Below the pieces are notes generated by a model. It had not been told where the DNA came from and ran no database searches. It worked only from the letters and a program-made list of their open reading frames with translations. A program made the translations under genes and the position numbers. Shown here piece by piece: positions 32,133-42,393 of a DNA stretch of 64,000 bases (the first letter of the stretch is position 1; each line of letters begins with the position of its first letter). The DNA comes from Bactrocera neohumeralis (lineage: Eukaryota > Arthropoda > Insecta > Diptera > Tephritidae), in the NCBI RefSeq assembly GCF_024586455.1, contig NW_026089624.1, positions 755,320 through 819,319 on the forward strand. The letters run 5' to 3'.

Positions 32133-35081
32133 ATGAGAGTCTTGCAACTTAACCTCAACCACTGAGAAGCAGCGCAAAAGTTACTCACGCAAACGTTTGA
32201 GCAAAAAGTGGACTTAGCAATAATATTAATTATTAATAATAGCGAGCAGTACAAAAATCTGGGTACTGAAAACTGGAGCTCCGATCAAACAAAAAAGGCT
32301 GCTGTGTGGGCCTGCGGGAACAAGCCATTCCAAAGCAAGCCATTATCAGGACAAGCCTACTACACACGTGCAAAAATTTGTGGCATAAACTTTTACAGCT
32401 GCTACATCCCACCGTGCGTTCAACAAAACGAATACGAAAGAGTTCTAGATAATCTGGTACGAGACATTGCAAATACAACAATGAACATTGTAGCAGGAGA
32501 CTTCAATGCGTGGGCAATAGAATGGGGCAGCACCCACACAAATAGGAGAGGGGACGCGCTCCTAAAGGCGTTCTCAACGCTTGACATTGTGCTGTCAAAT
32601 ACTGGTAACAAGAACACCTCCGTAAAGAACGGACGCGTTTCCGTAATTGACATAACTTTTGCCAGTAGCTCACTGGTGCGGAAGATTACGTGGCAGGTAA
32701 GCGACCTATTTACGCACAGTGACCACCTGGCCCTCTTGATAGAAATATACAACCCCACGCCGTTACAAGGATTCTGTCCATCAAGAAAAGCCCAAACCAG
32801 AGGCTGGAAAGTCGACACCCTTGATGAAGAGGTATTCAAGTTGATATTGGATAGCAACCCGCACAGGCGGAACACTTAATACGACACATCAGCAAGGCAT
32901 GTGACGCCGCTATGTGTAGAAAAAGGCAAGGCACGCACAGGAAACTTGCATACTGGTGGAATGACGAAATTTAAGTCCTACGAAGCGAATGTCACAAAGC
33001 AAGGCGCCTGTGCCAAAGAGGGCGACAATCGACGAATTACGCAGTGCTACAGGAATGTTTTAAGAGGAAGCGAAACGACCTCAAAAAAACTATTAAAAGG
33101 AGAAAGGCCTGCTGCTTCAAAGAGCTGTGCAATAAACTCGACGAAAATCCATGGGGTGATGCCTACAGGATAGTGATGACAAAAGTCCGAGGACACAAAG
33201 GCCAAGCTCCAACCTGTTCCAAACTACTAAAGACTTTAGTAGAAACAACCGTCAGAAAAATAAGATCAGAAGAAACCGGAACAATACCTACACCAGTCAC
33301 TAACAAAGAGGTTGTGACCCGTTCAATAACAAGACTGCATTAACAGGGCCCTAAAGATAGCCATTAAACACAACACTGACCCGTTCACAAGACTGTTCGA
33401 AAAGTGCCTACGAGAGGGCTTATTTCCAAAAATTTGGAAAATGCAACGTCTGGTTCTAATTCCAAAACCAAACAAACCGCCTGGAGAACGAAACTCGTAC
33501 CGACCACTCTGCATGTTAGACACGGTGGGGAAAATACTAGAACGAATAATAAGAGTACGCCTGGAGCATCATCTCGAAAAAGAGCAACCCGGATTGGCCG
33601 ATAACCAATATGGATTTCGCAGACACAGGTCAACAATAGACGCAATCAAAAAGCTTACTGACGTCGCAAGTAAAGCTATAGAAGGAACTCGGTGGATGTA
33701 TGGCTCCAAAGAGTACTTTCGATGTTAAGAATGCCTTTAATTCAGCCTACTGACCGCATATAATAAGAGCTCTCCAATTAAGGAAAACACGACCCTATTT
33801 GTTGAATATCGTCTCCAACTACCTGTCGGACAGGGTCCTGCTATACGAGACAGACGAAGGGCCACAACGCTTTACGGTGACGGGCGGAGTTCCACAAGGC
33901 TCAGTCCTAGGCCTACTTCTGTGGAATATCTTATATGATGGAGTGCTGCGTCTCCCATTACCCAAGCAGGTGCAAATAATAGGATACGCGGATGACATCG
34001 CGGTGACTGTGGTAGCAAAAGAAATTCACGAAATAGAGCGTTTGTGCAATCATGCAGCGGAAAAATCAAAGAATGGCTTAGGGTAACAAAGCTCTAACTA
34101 GCTGGCCAAAGGACGGAAGCAATACTAATCACAAGCAGGAAGAAATTAGAGGTCGTTACACTCAATATTGACGGATATACCATTACCACACAGCAATCTC
34201 TGAGATATCTAGGAGTGATGATAGACTCGAGGTTAAGTTACAAGACGCATATAGACAAAGCTTGTGAAAAAGCATCTAGGGTGACGGCGGCGCTAACGAG
34301 CATAATGGCCAACATTGGTGGACCAAGTAAGAATAGACGAGTCCTCTTGGCCAAAGTGAGTCAGTCTATACTTATGTATGCTGCACCCATATGGGGGATA
34401 GCGCTGTAGCAGAAAACATACGCAGAAAAGGCGAAATCAATAGTACGACAGAATGCAATCAGAGTTGCATGTGCCTACCGCACTGTATCATATCAGGCGG
34501 CTGGAGTTATATCAGGCTTCATGCCACCAGAAATAATGGTCATGGAAATGAAGCGAGTATTCGACAAAACGAAAAGCACTGGCGCTCGCTTAACGAATGA
34601 AGAGAGGAAGCAGGAAAGACAAAGGAGCCTAACCGAATGGCAGAAACGATGGGACGAAGCAACTAGGGGATGATGGACGCACAGGCTTATTAGAAGCATA
34701 CAACCATGGATAGAACGGAAACACGGGGAAACTGATTTTTACCTTTCGCAGTTTTTAACAGGTCATGGATGTTATAGAGAATATCTATACAAATACAGAC
34801 ATGACGACGGAACAAACTGCTCCTACTGCAGAAACAGCAATGAAAACGCATTACATATCTTCTTTTTCTGCCCAAAATATGAAAAAGAAAGACTAGAAAT
34901 AGAGAATGTGATAAACGATCGCGTGACTCCGGAGAACATAGTGCCTTACATGATCGAATCGAAGGTGGTCTGGGACAGAATGAGAGCGTGGGCAGCTATA
35001 GCTATGCAAGAGTTAAGAAAAAAAGAGTGGCAACGCAGCGAAAACAGAAGGATTAATCGGAATCAGACCGAAAATGTGTGA
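32133..35081 (+). pseudogene. ORF2 endonuclease and reverse transcriptase
   Basis: Starts MRVLQLNLNH, with a TGA at 32163-32165. The endonuclease (to about 32877) shows VAGDFNAWAIEWGS, SVIDITFASSS and THSDHLALL. The RT follows in several frames: SYRPLCMLDTVGKILERIIR and DNQYGFRRHRSTIDAI near 33500-33650, GGVPQGSVLG near 33880, GYADDIAVTVVAK near 33980, and SLRYLGVMIDSRL near 34200. The C-terminus has FLTGHGCYREYL and a zinc-like C-x2-C then H-x4-C near 34815-34870, ending in TGA at 35079-35081. At least four frameshifts are needed to follow it. Confidence 0.85.
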
Positions 35082-36321
35082 ATGAAGAGCCGAATGGCTA
35101 AGCTTGGTCCCACGATGTAATGCCTAACGGCGGTTCCGTGGGCCAAATACAAGCAAAGACGACGGAGTTCAGGGTTTAGTACGTAGGCGTACTGTGTCGC
35201 AAGTCCAGCTTGAGCGTGCGGCCAATACGAATCGTGCATATCGTCAGGAAAAATGACGATATCTTTGAACATTCCCCCTCCGAAACCAAAAAAATATGCA
35301 TATGTATGTACATATAGAGCAGTGCGCGCACACTTTTTACTGATAAATGATAATATCACGATTTGAATTTGAATTTTGTTTAGATATGTATGTATGTAAC
35401 TATGTGCTAATATCTAGATGCGTATGAAAATTTAAATGAAGAAATGTAATTTACATACAATATTATTGTAATATATTAAGTTTTTTAAGATAGGATAGTA
35501 TCTCATATACATATATAGCATATACACAAACATATTCGTATATGATATTATATTATATTACCAAACATAAGAAATATTTAAAAAGTAGCTCTTATTTGTA
35601 CATTAACTACAAATATTACTTTGAAAATAGCATAATTTAATGATAATGTTATCAATTTTGAATGAATTCAGAAAAATTCGCAAAATTATATTCATATCAA
35701 TTAATATAATTGCATGCAAACGTATAAAAATATAAGCAAAAGGCCAACATGCGTCTGTAATACCAATGTATATTTCTGAGCATAGTTTTCATTGAATGCT
35801 CAGCTCTGTTCACGCACCACTTAACATTTCTCCTTCTGAGCTAGCAGTGGTGAAACACGCTCATCGCATATTGTTAGCTTTTGACAATGCTTGTCCGTCG
35901 TTGGACCTTCTCTATAAACAGAGAACGTCTAGCATAGATAAAGTTCACGGCGCGACGAACGTAAAAATATTTTTCGCTAACTCGGTCGACATGGAAGTGT
36001 TGCACCACTGCCAGCTCGGCAGGAGAAATTTTAACATTTTCGCTTGAACAGAGCTGAGCGTGGAATAAAATTATGCTCAAAACTATATATTGCTCTAACA
36101 GACGTATGTTCGCTCTTTATATACAAACTTGTGTATTCGTATGAATTCTTTTTGTGCATATTAATGAAAACATGTGCAATTGAATACATTTAAATTAAAT
36201 TACTTTTTCAGAGCAATATTCGTAGTTAATGTGAAAATAAAGCCTTCCTTTTTTAATTATTTTTTGTATTTGATATATTCCTACTTACATATTTATATAA
36301 CAAACTATCATAATATTATTT

Positions 36322-36882
36322 AAAAAACAAGAAAAAACTTTAACTTCGGTTACACCGTAGCTAAATACCCTTCACAGATGCATTTCTGTTAGTAACTATG
36401 TTTTCAGTTTGTATGGAAGCTACATATATGCTATAGTCAACCGATCTGATCAATTTCTTCGGAGATTACATTGTTGCTTTAGGAAATAATATTTACCAAA
36501 TTTCGTGAATATATCTTGTCAAATGTGAAAGTTGTCCATACAAGAACTTGATACCGATCGTTCAGTTTGTATGGCAGCTATATGCTATAGTCAACCGATC
36601 TGATCAATTTCTTCGGAGATTACATTGTTGCTTTAGGAAATAATATTTACCAAATTTCGTGAATATATCTTGTCAAATGTGAAAGTTGTCCATACAAGAA
36701 CTTGATACCGATCGTTCAGTTTGTATGGCAGCTATATGCTATAGTTAACCGATCTGATCAATTTCTTCGGAGATTACATTGTTGCTTTAGGAAATAATAT
36801 TTACCAAATTTCGTGAATATATCTTGTCAAATGTGAAAGTTGTCCATACAAGAACTTGATACCGATCGTTCAGTTTGTATGG
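36322..36882 (-). mobile_element. Helitron-associated (DINE-1/HINE-like) element
   Basis: Inverted relative to the copy at 15150-15490. It begins with AACAAGAAAAAACTTTAAC and a weak hairpin (CTTCGGTTACACCGTAG), then three tandem units starting CAGTTTGTATGG at 36405, 36563 and 36717 (about 154 bp each), with a fourth start at 36871. The minisatellite starts right where the fourth unit begins. Confidence 0.55.
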
Positions 36883-37290
36883 AAAGGAGTACTACGCGAA
36901 AGTACTTCAATCACCCCGGGTATTCGCTCGGCCAGAGTTATTTTTTTAGAGCCCGGCCGAAGGCCGCCAACGCAGAAAGGAGTACTACGCGATAGTACTT
37001 CAGTCACCCCGGGTATTCGCTCGGCCAGGGTTATTTTTTTAGAGCGCGGCCGAAGGCCGCCAACGCAGAAAGGAGTACTACGCGATATTACTTCAGTCAC
37101 CCCGGGTATTCGCTCGGCCAGGGTTATTTTTTTAGAGCGCGGCCGAAGGCCGCCAACGCAGAAAGGAGTACTACGCGATAGTACTTCAGTCACCCCGGGT
37201 ATTCGCTCGACCAGGGTTATTTTTTTAAAGCGCGGTCGAAGGCCGCCAATGCAGAAAGGAGTACTTCGTGAAAATACTATAGTCACATAA
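36883..37290. repeat. 93-bp GC-rich minisatellite, about 4.4 units
   Basis: Units begin AAAGGAGTACT at 36883, 36976, 37069, 37162 and 37255, an exact 93-bp period. Each contains GCGGCCGAAGGCCGC, a perfect hairpin, and CACCCCGGGTATTCGCTC. Because 93 is divisible by three, both strands stay open and show false repeated proteins. GC content is far above the surroundings. Confidence 0.95.
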
Positions 37291-37455
37291 ATTACGTATT
37301 ACACATATACATATGTAGAAAGTATTTTTTTATAGTTAATATACAAAAAGAATCACGCGATAAAACAAACAAAGAAAAATTGTTAAAAATCCTACATATT
37401 TACTGTTTAAGATGTGGCAAGGTTCGTTTTCCTCATAATTGTAAACAATCTAATT

Positions 37456-38070
37456 TCGTCTATCTTGAAACCAGCGTAAACACCACCAACAATGTTAGCC
37501 TAGAAATCCAACGCAGAATAACTCTTGCCAACAGGTGTTACTTCAGACAGAGTAGGCAATTGAGAAGCAAAGTCATCTCTCGACAAACAAAAACCAAACT
37601 CTATAAGTCACTCATAATTCCCGTCCTGCTATATGGTGCAGAGTCTTGGACAACGGATGAGTCGACGTTGCGAGTTTTCGAGAGAAAAGTTCTGCGAAAG
37701 ATTTATGGTCCTTTGCGCGTTAGCCACGGCGAATACCGCATTCGATGGAACGATGAGCTGTACGAGATATACGACGACATCGACATAGTTCAGCGAATTA
37801 AAAGCCGCTGTGGCTACGCTGGCTAGGTCATGTTGTCCGGATGGACGAAAACACTTCAGCTCTGAAAGTATTCGACGCAGTACCCGCTGGAGGAAGCAGA
37901 GGAAGAGGAAGACCTCCACTCCGTTGGAAGGACCAAGTGGAGAAGGACCTGGCTTCGCTTGGAATATCCAATTGGCGCCACGTAGCGAAAAGAAGAAACG
38001 ATTAGCGCGCTGTTGTTAACTCGACTATAATCGCGTAAGCGGTGTCTACGCCAATTAAGAAGAAGAAGAG
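37456..38070 (+). mobile_element. RTE element, 3' fragment (copy G)
   Basis: Carries the C-terminal part of the RTE polyprotein (FVYLETSVNTTNNVSLEIQ, LIIPVLLYGAESW, WNDELYEIYDDIDIVQRIK), frameshifted near 37805, and ends in GCGGTGTCTACGCCAATTA and an AAG repeat. It is truncated on the 5' side and lies inside the second hAT element. Confidence 0.85.
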
Positions 38071-38664
38071 TGTGTATTTTAATATACAAAGTAAAAAATG
38101 TGAAAAAATTTTGTGAAACATAGAGAAATAACATGTTTTCTTAGTGCAAATTTTTGAACTTTTAATCGTGAATATTTAAAAAAATATATGTAATTTTTAA
38201 ATTATTTTTGGATATTTCTCCTCTGGAGAAGCTCCCCTATCCGTACATACCCCATTTATACGGAAATTCGGTTTTTTACCCCTCCGCCAAAGTAATCGGG
38301 ATCGTGCCAAATAAACGAATCTGTAGAAGTAAATTTTTTTACATTGGAATTAGCATTATTTTTCTCACTTAACACTGAAAATCCTCAATTCTGCTATTTT
38401 CGTGGTGAAACACGCTTATAATTGGTCTGTGGTGAGACTCCTCCATCTCTGCCGAGTACCCCTTCGAAAAGTTACGACATTTTAAACGTTAACCTTTTCT
38501 ATGATAGACGTTCTCTGCTGTAAATATACGCTCTCTGGTCTAAGTGTGAAAAGAAAGTGTTACAAAAAAAGCAAAACGAAACACACAAAACAAAAACGTG
38601 AAAATAATTATATTTTAACAAAACAGAAGTTCTCGGAAAAGAAAGATAAACCAATTTAAATAAA

Positions 38665-39257
38665 ATGGCTCATAATAATAGGAATTTAGAAAATTGTGTA
38701 GAAACAGTTACACAATTGTTAGAATTAAATCCAATACATGATCAGAGGTCAACGTATTGAAAAAGCTATAAAATATGTAAATTCTTTTGAGGATGATGCC
38801 GGGCAAATGCCAGCATTCATTGAAGCAATAGATAAGATTCTGAGGGACTATCTAAATCAGGAACAAGGAGTTTTTAAAGTAGTGTACGATTTAAAAATAA
38901 GTGGGAAAGCAAAAAATTATTTGCAACTGGCCCCACCAGCTAGTTAAGACGAATGCAAAATAAAATTAAAACAACATTTTAAGCCTAGGAAAGATCAAAT
39001 GACCATAACTAGGGGAATAAATAAATTATGAGTAGGTAGCATTAGTGAGTTAAAAAGCAGAATTGATGCTATAACTGAATTTAGAGCTTTCAACGAAAAC
39101 AGGGGCAATGAAGGAAACATTTTCAAGAATCTTTATTCAACGTATTAAGCAAATCACATCAGCGACTTGTGCTTATGCAACAAGGAACTCAATTTCATTG
39201 TCTCAGGAATTATATATAGCTTTATAGGGTTAGACGATGGTAATTTAAATCCTTCAT
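38665..39257 (+). pseudogene. Gypsy Gag, N-terminal part
   Basis: Starts ATG at 38665 (MAHNNRNLENCVETV). After a frameshift near 38740 it continues IEKAIKYVNSFEDDAGQMPA, AIDKILRDYLNQ and LKISGKAKNYLQL to a stop at about 38945, then further in-frame pieces to the piggyBac junction. Capsid-like helical Gag without a visible knuckle. The Gag tail resumes after piggyBac. Confidence 0.65.
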
Positions 39258-39261
39258 TTAA
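39258..39261. repeat. TTAA target site of piggyBac (left)
   Basis: TTAA precedes CCCATTTGGCGCC here, and the second TTAA lies at 41613-41616. piggyBac elements insert at TTAA and duplicate it. Confidence 0.9.
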
Positions 39262-41612
39262 CCCATTTGGCGCCACTGTACCTGATCGGGTACAGTAAAA
39301 ATATTAAGGGTATTTGTAAAACTTTTAAAACTATTGTTGTTTGGTTCCATTTATTTTAATACAACATACATGGTGCGCTAAAATAAAAGGAATTTAGGTG
39401 AGAATATCCACAATATCTGTCACAAAGTGGGTTATTATTTATCAGTCTGAACGCTTATAAAGGTAAGCATACAATTTAATTATTTTTTTGTTGATCTACA
39501 TTTATAATTGTTAATTTATGTATGTCATTTTGTAGTTTGTACCTATACTTGTAATATAAATAATGAATTAGAATATTACAGCTCATAGTTATAAAAAAAT
39601 CGTAGTTTAAACTTTATTGTACCTGGTTGTGTACAGCGGCAGAATCCATATAAGATTTTCACTTTTCTTTTAGGATTTCGTGACAATGAATTCAAAATGT
39701 TTTAACTCTTCTAACTGCTAAAACGGCTTAGCAGAAGCCGTTAACGCCATTTTAGAAGACAGTGACAATGACGGTGATTTCGACTTCGCGATCATACCAC
39801 GAGAACCTAGCGTGGTGACGGATGAAGAAGAAGGTGCCGATGAGGATATGGTCACAGCCTCTTTACCACAAGACATTCCTGGGAATATAGAAGTATTTAG
39901 ATGTGACGAGGCCTCAGTTTCCAGCAGTGGCAATGACAGCAGCAATGATGAGCCGTTATCCGAAAAGGCAAAGATAAGTCGTCGTCAGCTGCCAGATCAA
40001 CCAATATGGCGAAAGTGTTCACCAATATATTCTTCTATAACTCAAGAGACAAGTTATGTCACCAAAAGACAAGAAGAGGTAAAAAAGGTGTTTGAAAATC
40101 TCACACCAGTTGAAATATTTGAGAAAATATTTGATGAAGACGTCATAAACTTGATCGTAAATAATACAATATTATACGCTAATCAAAATAACAGACACAC
40201 ATTTCAATTAGATTCTGTCGAGTTGAAAAAGTTTATGGGCATATTGATACTATCAGGATATCATAAACTACCAAGAGAAGATTTGTATTGGTCTTATGAT
40301 GAGGACGTAGGTCTTGAAATAATATCGAAGTGTATGCCAAGGCAAAGATTGCGGTATATAAAAAAAAACATTCATTTTGTGAATAACGACGAAGCTAGTT
40401 CATGGAGGGATAAAATGTTTAAAGTTCGTTCATTAACTAATATTCTTATGAGGAAATTTCAACAGTGGGGTGTAGTGCACGACCATATTTCAATAGATGA
40501 GTCCATGGTGAAGTATTTTGGTCATCATTCTGCTAAACAGTTTATCCGTGGAAAACCAGTGCGTTTTGGTTATAAAAATTGGGTAGCTGCAAGTTCCATA
40601 GGATACTGCTATGCTTTTGATTTTTATTGTGGAAAAGCCGTCGAAGCTTCTACTGAACCCTTAGGATCAAGAGTTGTTAAAACGTTACTTCAAAGGTCGC
40701 AGACTGATCCATCAAGGCACCAGATTTTTTTGATAACTTTTTTACTAATTATAATCTCTTGGTAGACCTCAAAAAAGAAGGATATCGTGCAACTGGAACG
40801 ATAAGAGAAAATAGAAAAAAGAAATGTCCCATGAGAAGTACTAAAGAGATGAAGAAAGAAGACCGTGCCTCGTATGATTTCAGGTTTGATAAGCAAAACG
40901 AAATTCTATTAGTGAGATGGAAGGATAATAGTGTTTGCACTATGGCGACAAATTATGACACTATTGAACCTTTGGGAGTTGTCAAGCGATGGTCGTCTCT
41001 GCAACGTAATAAAACAGATGTTAACATACCAAAGGTGTTTCAAACTTATAACAAACACATGGGTGGAGTGGATGAATTGGACCAATCAATTTCTCTTTAT
41101 AGGATTGCAATTCACGGGAAAAAGTGGTGGTGGGTTTTATTCACATATGTACTAGATATGCCAGTTGCAAATGCTTGGCGTTTGCATTTAATGAGTCACA
41201 GTGATAGCATGGATCAGCTCCTGTTTCGACGTTCTATTGCGAGGTACTACTTACGCCAAAAACCCCAACATAAGACTCGGCCTTCCTCTTCATTGGTCCC
41301 AGGTTTGCCACAAGATGGTAAAGGACACTACCCAAAAAAGATTGCAAAACCATTACGGTGTGTTATGTGTCACGCTAGAGTTCGGTGGCAATGCAAAAAA
41401 TGTCTTAAAACATTATGTGTCGAAAAACAATGTTTTAAAAATTTCCACCTGTAATACGCCGCTGTACTCAATTAAGTACACCCCCTTATAAGGGGACCTA
41501 ATTATTATTTTTTTTGTTTTTCATACTTACGTGTTTATTCTGATTGTAAACAATAGTAAAATAAGTATTTTGCAAAAATTACGCTATTCATTTTACTTTG
41601 GCGGCTAATGGG
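39262..41612 (+). mobile_element. piggyBac-family DNA transposon
   Basis: A 2351-bp element between two TTAA sites, inserted in the gypsy Gag gene. The ends are CCCATTTGGCGCCACTG and, complemented from the right, CCCATTAGCCGCCAAAG. Subterminal GTACAG/CTGTAC-type words with GGGTAC lie near both ends. The single gene encodes a transposase with two defects. Confidence 0.9.
39686..41454 (+). pseudogene. piggyBac transposase (two lesions)
   Basis: Starts ATG 39686 (MNSKCF), with a TAA at 39719-39721, then an acidic N-terminus (ILEDSDNDGDFDFA). The core has GYHKLPREDLYWS and SIDESMVKYFG (first Asp), then a T-run frameshift near 40725 next to the second Asp block (DNFFTNYNLL in the new frame), and MGGVDELDQSISLYRI (third Asp). 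The C-terminus has the Cys-rich domain CVMCHARVRWQCKKC to CVEKQCF, ending at 41454. It cuts and pastes at TTAA. Two small lesions suggest it was lost recently. Confidence 0.9.
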
Positions 41613-41616
41613 TTAA

Positions 41617-42393
41617 AAAATCCAATAATCTAGATGTCAATAGGTTCCAAAGAAAAAATCAAGATTATAGGACACAAAACATAGCGCCAAGTAATAGAAA
41701 TAATTTTACAATTTTAGGCCTAGATATGCTAATAGGTTTAACAATCAACAATATTACAGGCCAATACATACAAATAATTCTGCAAGTCAGCAACAAATTA
41801 ATAGAACTAATAACACATACTATTTTCGAGGTCAAACAAATGGATCGGGTCAACATAATAGCAGACTATAAAATACAAATAATTTTTCTAGGCAATACTC
41901 TAGGAATACCTGGATCCACAATTACAGTGTATAATGTCCAGGAACAAGAAAATTCTATAGGCCTACTACCATGGAAGTATGTAGATATTATGAGTCGGGT
42001 TGAGGAACCGGAAGAAACAAACGGTTTTTTTTTGACGGTTTTTTTTACCAATTAACCTCGGGATGTTATGATAAAAAAATAGTTATAATGCTAACACTGT
42101 TTGGGAAAAAGTGGTGCACTTTAGTAGATCCAGGTTCCACTATTAGTATAGAGGTTTGAAGATTTTTATTTGCCCGTTGCTGAGTGAGAGAGTAAGGTTA
42201 TAAGTACATTAAATGGTGATATTGAGAATCCAAACATTAAAGTAAAAAGACCTTGCCGTGCGGAATTCAATTACAAAAAAAATGCTATGATTAGATAGCT
42301 ATTGCTAGATTTCGACAAGCCATATGATTTGTTATCAGGAAATGATTTTATTTTTAAAATATTTAAAATTATTGATAAAGAAAAAATGAATAT
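41617..42393 (+). pseudogene. Gypsy Gag tail and protease region
   Basis: The first part codes for an Asn/Arg/Gln-rich tail (QQQINRTNNTYYFRGQTNGS), a usual nucleic-acid-binding end of Gag. Further on, FGKKWCTLVDPGSTISIEV is an aspartic-protease active site with Pro in place of the usual Thr, followed by LDFDKPYDLLSGNDF. Stops and shifts occur between these parts. The last 315 bp are repeated after the RTE insertion. Confidence 0.6.
42079..42393. repeat. Long flanking duplication, left copy (about 315 bp)
   Basis: Matches 45618-45931 with roughly a dozen differences. It ends exactly where the 3' simple repeat of the RTE element begins. It is part of the gypsy protease region, so it is target sequence duplicated by the insertion. 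Confidence 0.85.

Larger units (their letters stand above)
30048..35293 (+). mobile_element. LOA-like non-LTR retrotransposon, near full length
   Basis: The element is 5246 bp, flanked by a 14-bp duplication with one mismatch (ATATGCATGTGTAT at 30034-30047 and ATATGCATATGTAT at 35294-35307), and ends in seven A. It has a GC-richer 5' leader (30048-30783), ORF1 (30784-32034), ORF2 (32133-35081) and a 3' untranslated part of about 200 bp. It sits in the right arm of the outer hAT element. Stops and frameshifts make it inactive. Confidence 0.85.
35919..38517. mobile_element. Second hobo-type hAT element, inserted in the first
   Basis: Left end CAGAGAACGTCTAGCATAGA and right end, complement CAGAGAACGTCTATCATAGA, match over about 30 bp. 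It lies within the last 20 bp of the outer element's right end: CTATAAA (35912-35918) recurs as CTGTAAA (38518-38524), an imperfect target duplication, and the outer terminus resumes. Inside are hAT-arm sequence, a Helitron-like repeat, a minisatellite and an RTE fragment. There is no transposase. Confidence 0.7.
24398..38537. mobile_element. Long-armed hobo-type hAT element with nested insertions
   Basis: The left end CAGAGAACGT (24398) and the right end, whose complement reads CAGAGAGCGT (38537), fit hobo/Hermes-type hAT termini. The left arm is 24398-25504. The right arm is its inverted match, now in pieces: 26438-26712, 30008-30047, 35308-35918 and 38525-38537. The arms are about 1 kb each and about 930 bp of other sequence lie between them. 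I see no hAT transposase belonging to it, so it is non-autonomous. No clear 8-bp target duplication flanks the outer ends. Confidence 0.65.

Noticed and set aside
36856..37290. Long open frames on both strands with a 31-residue repeat
   Set aside because: They follow from a 93-bp tandem unit divisible by three. There is no domain, no start context and equal openness on both strands.
24390..38545. 8-bp target duplication of the outer hAT element
   Set aside because: AAGTGGAA on the left and GTCTAAGT on the right do not match, so I do not claim a duplication.
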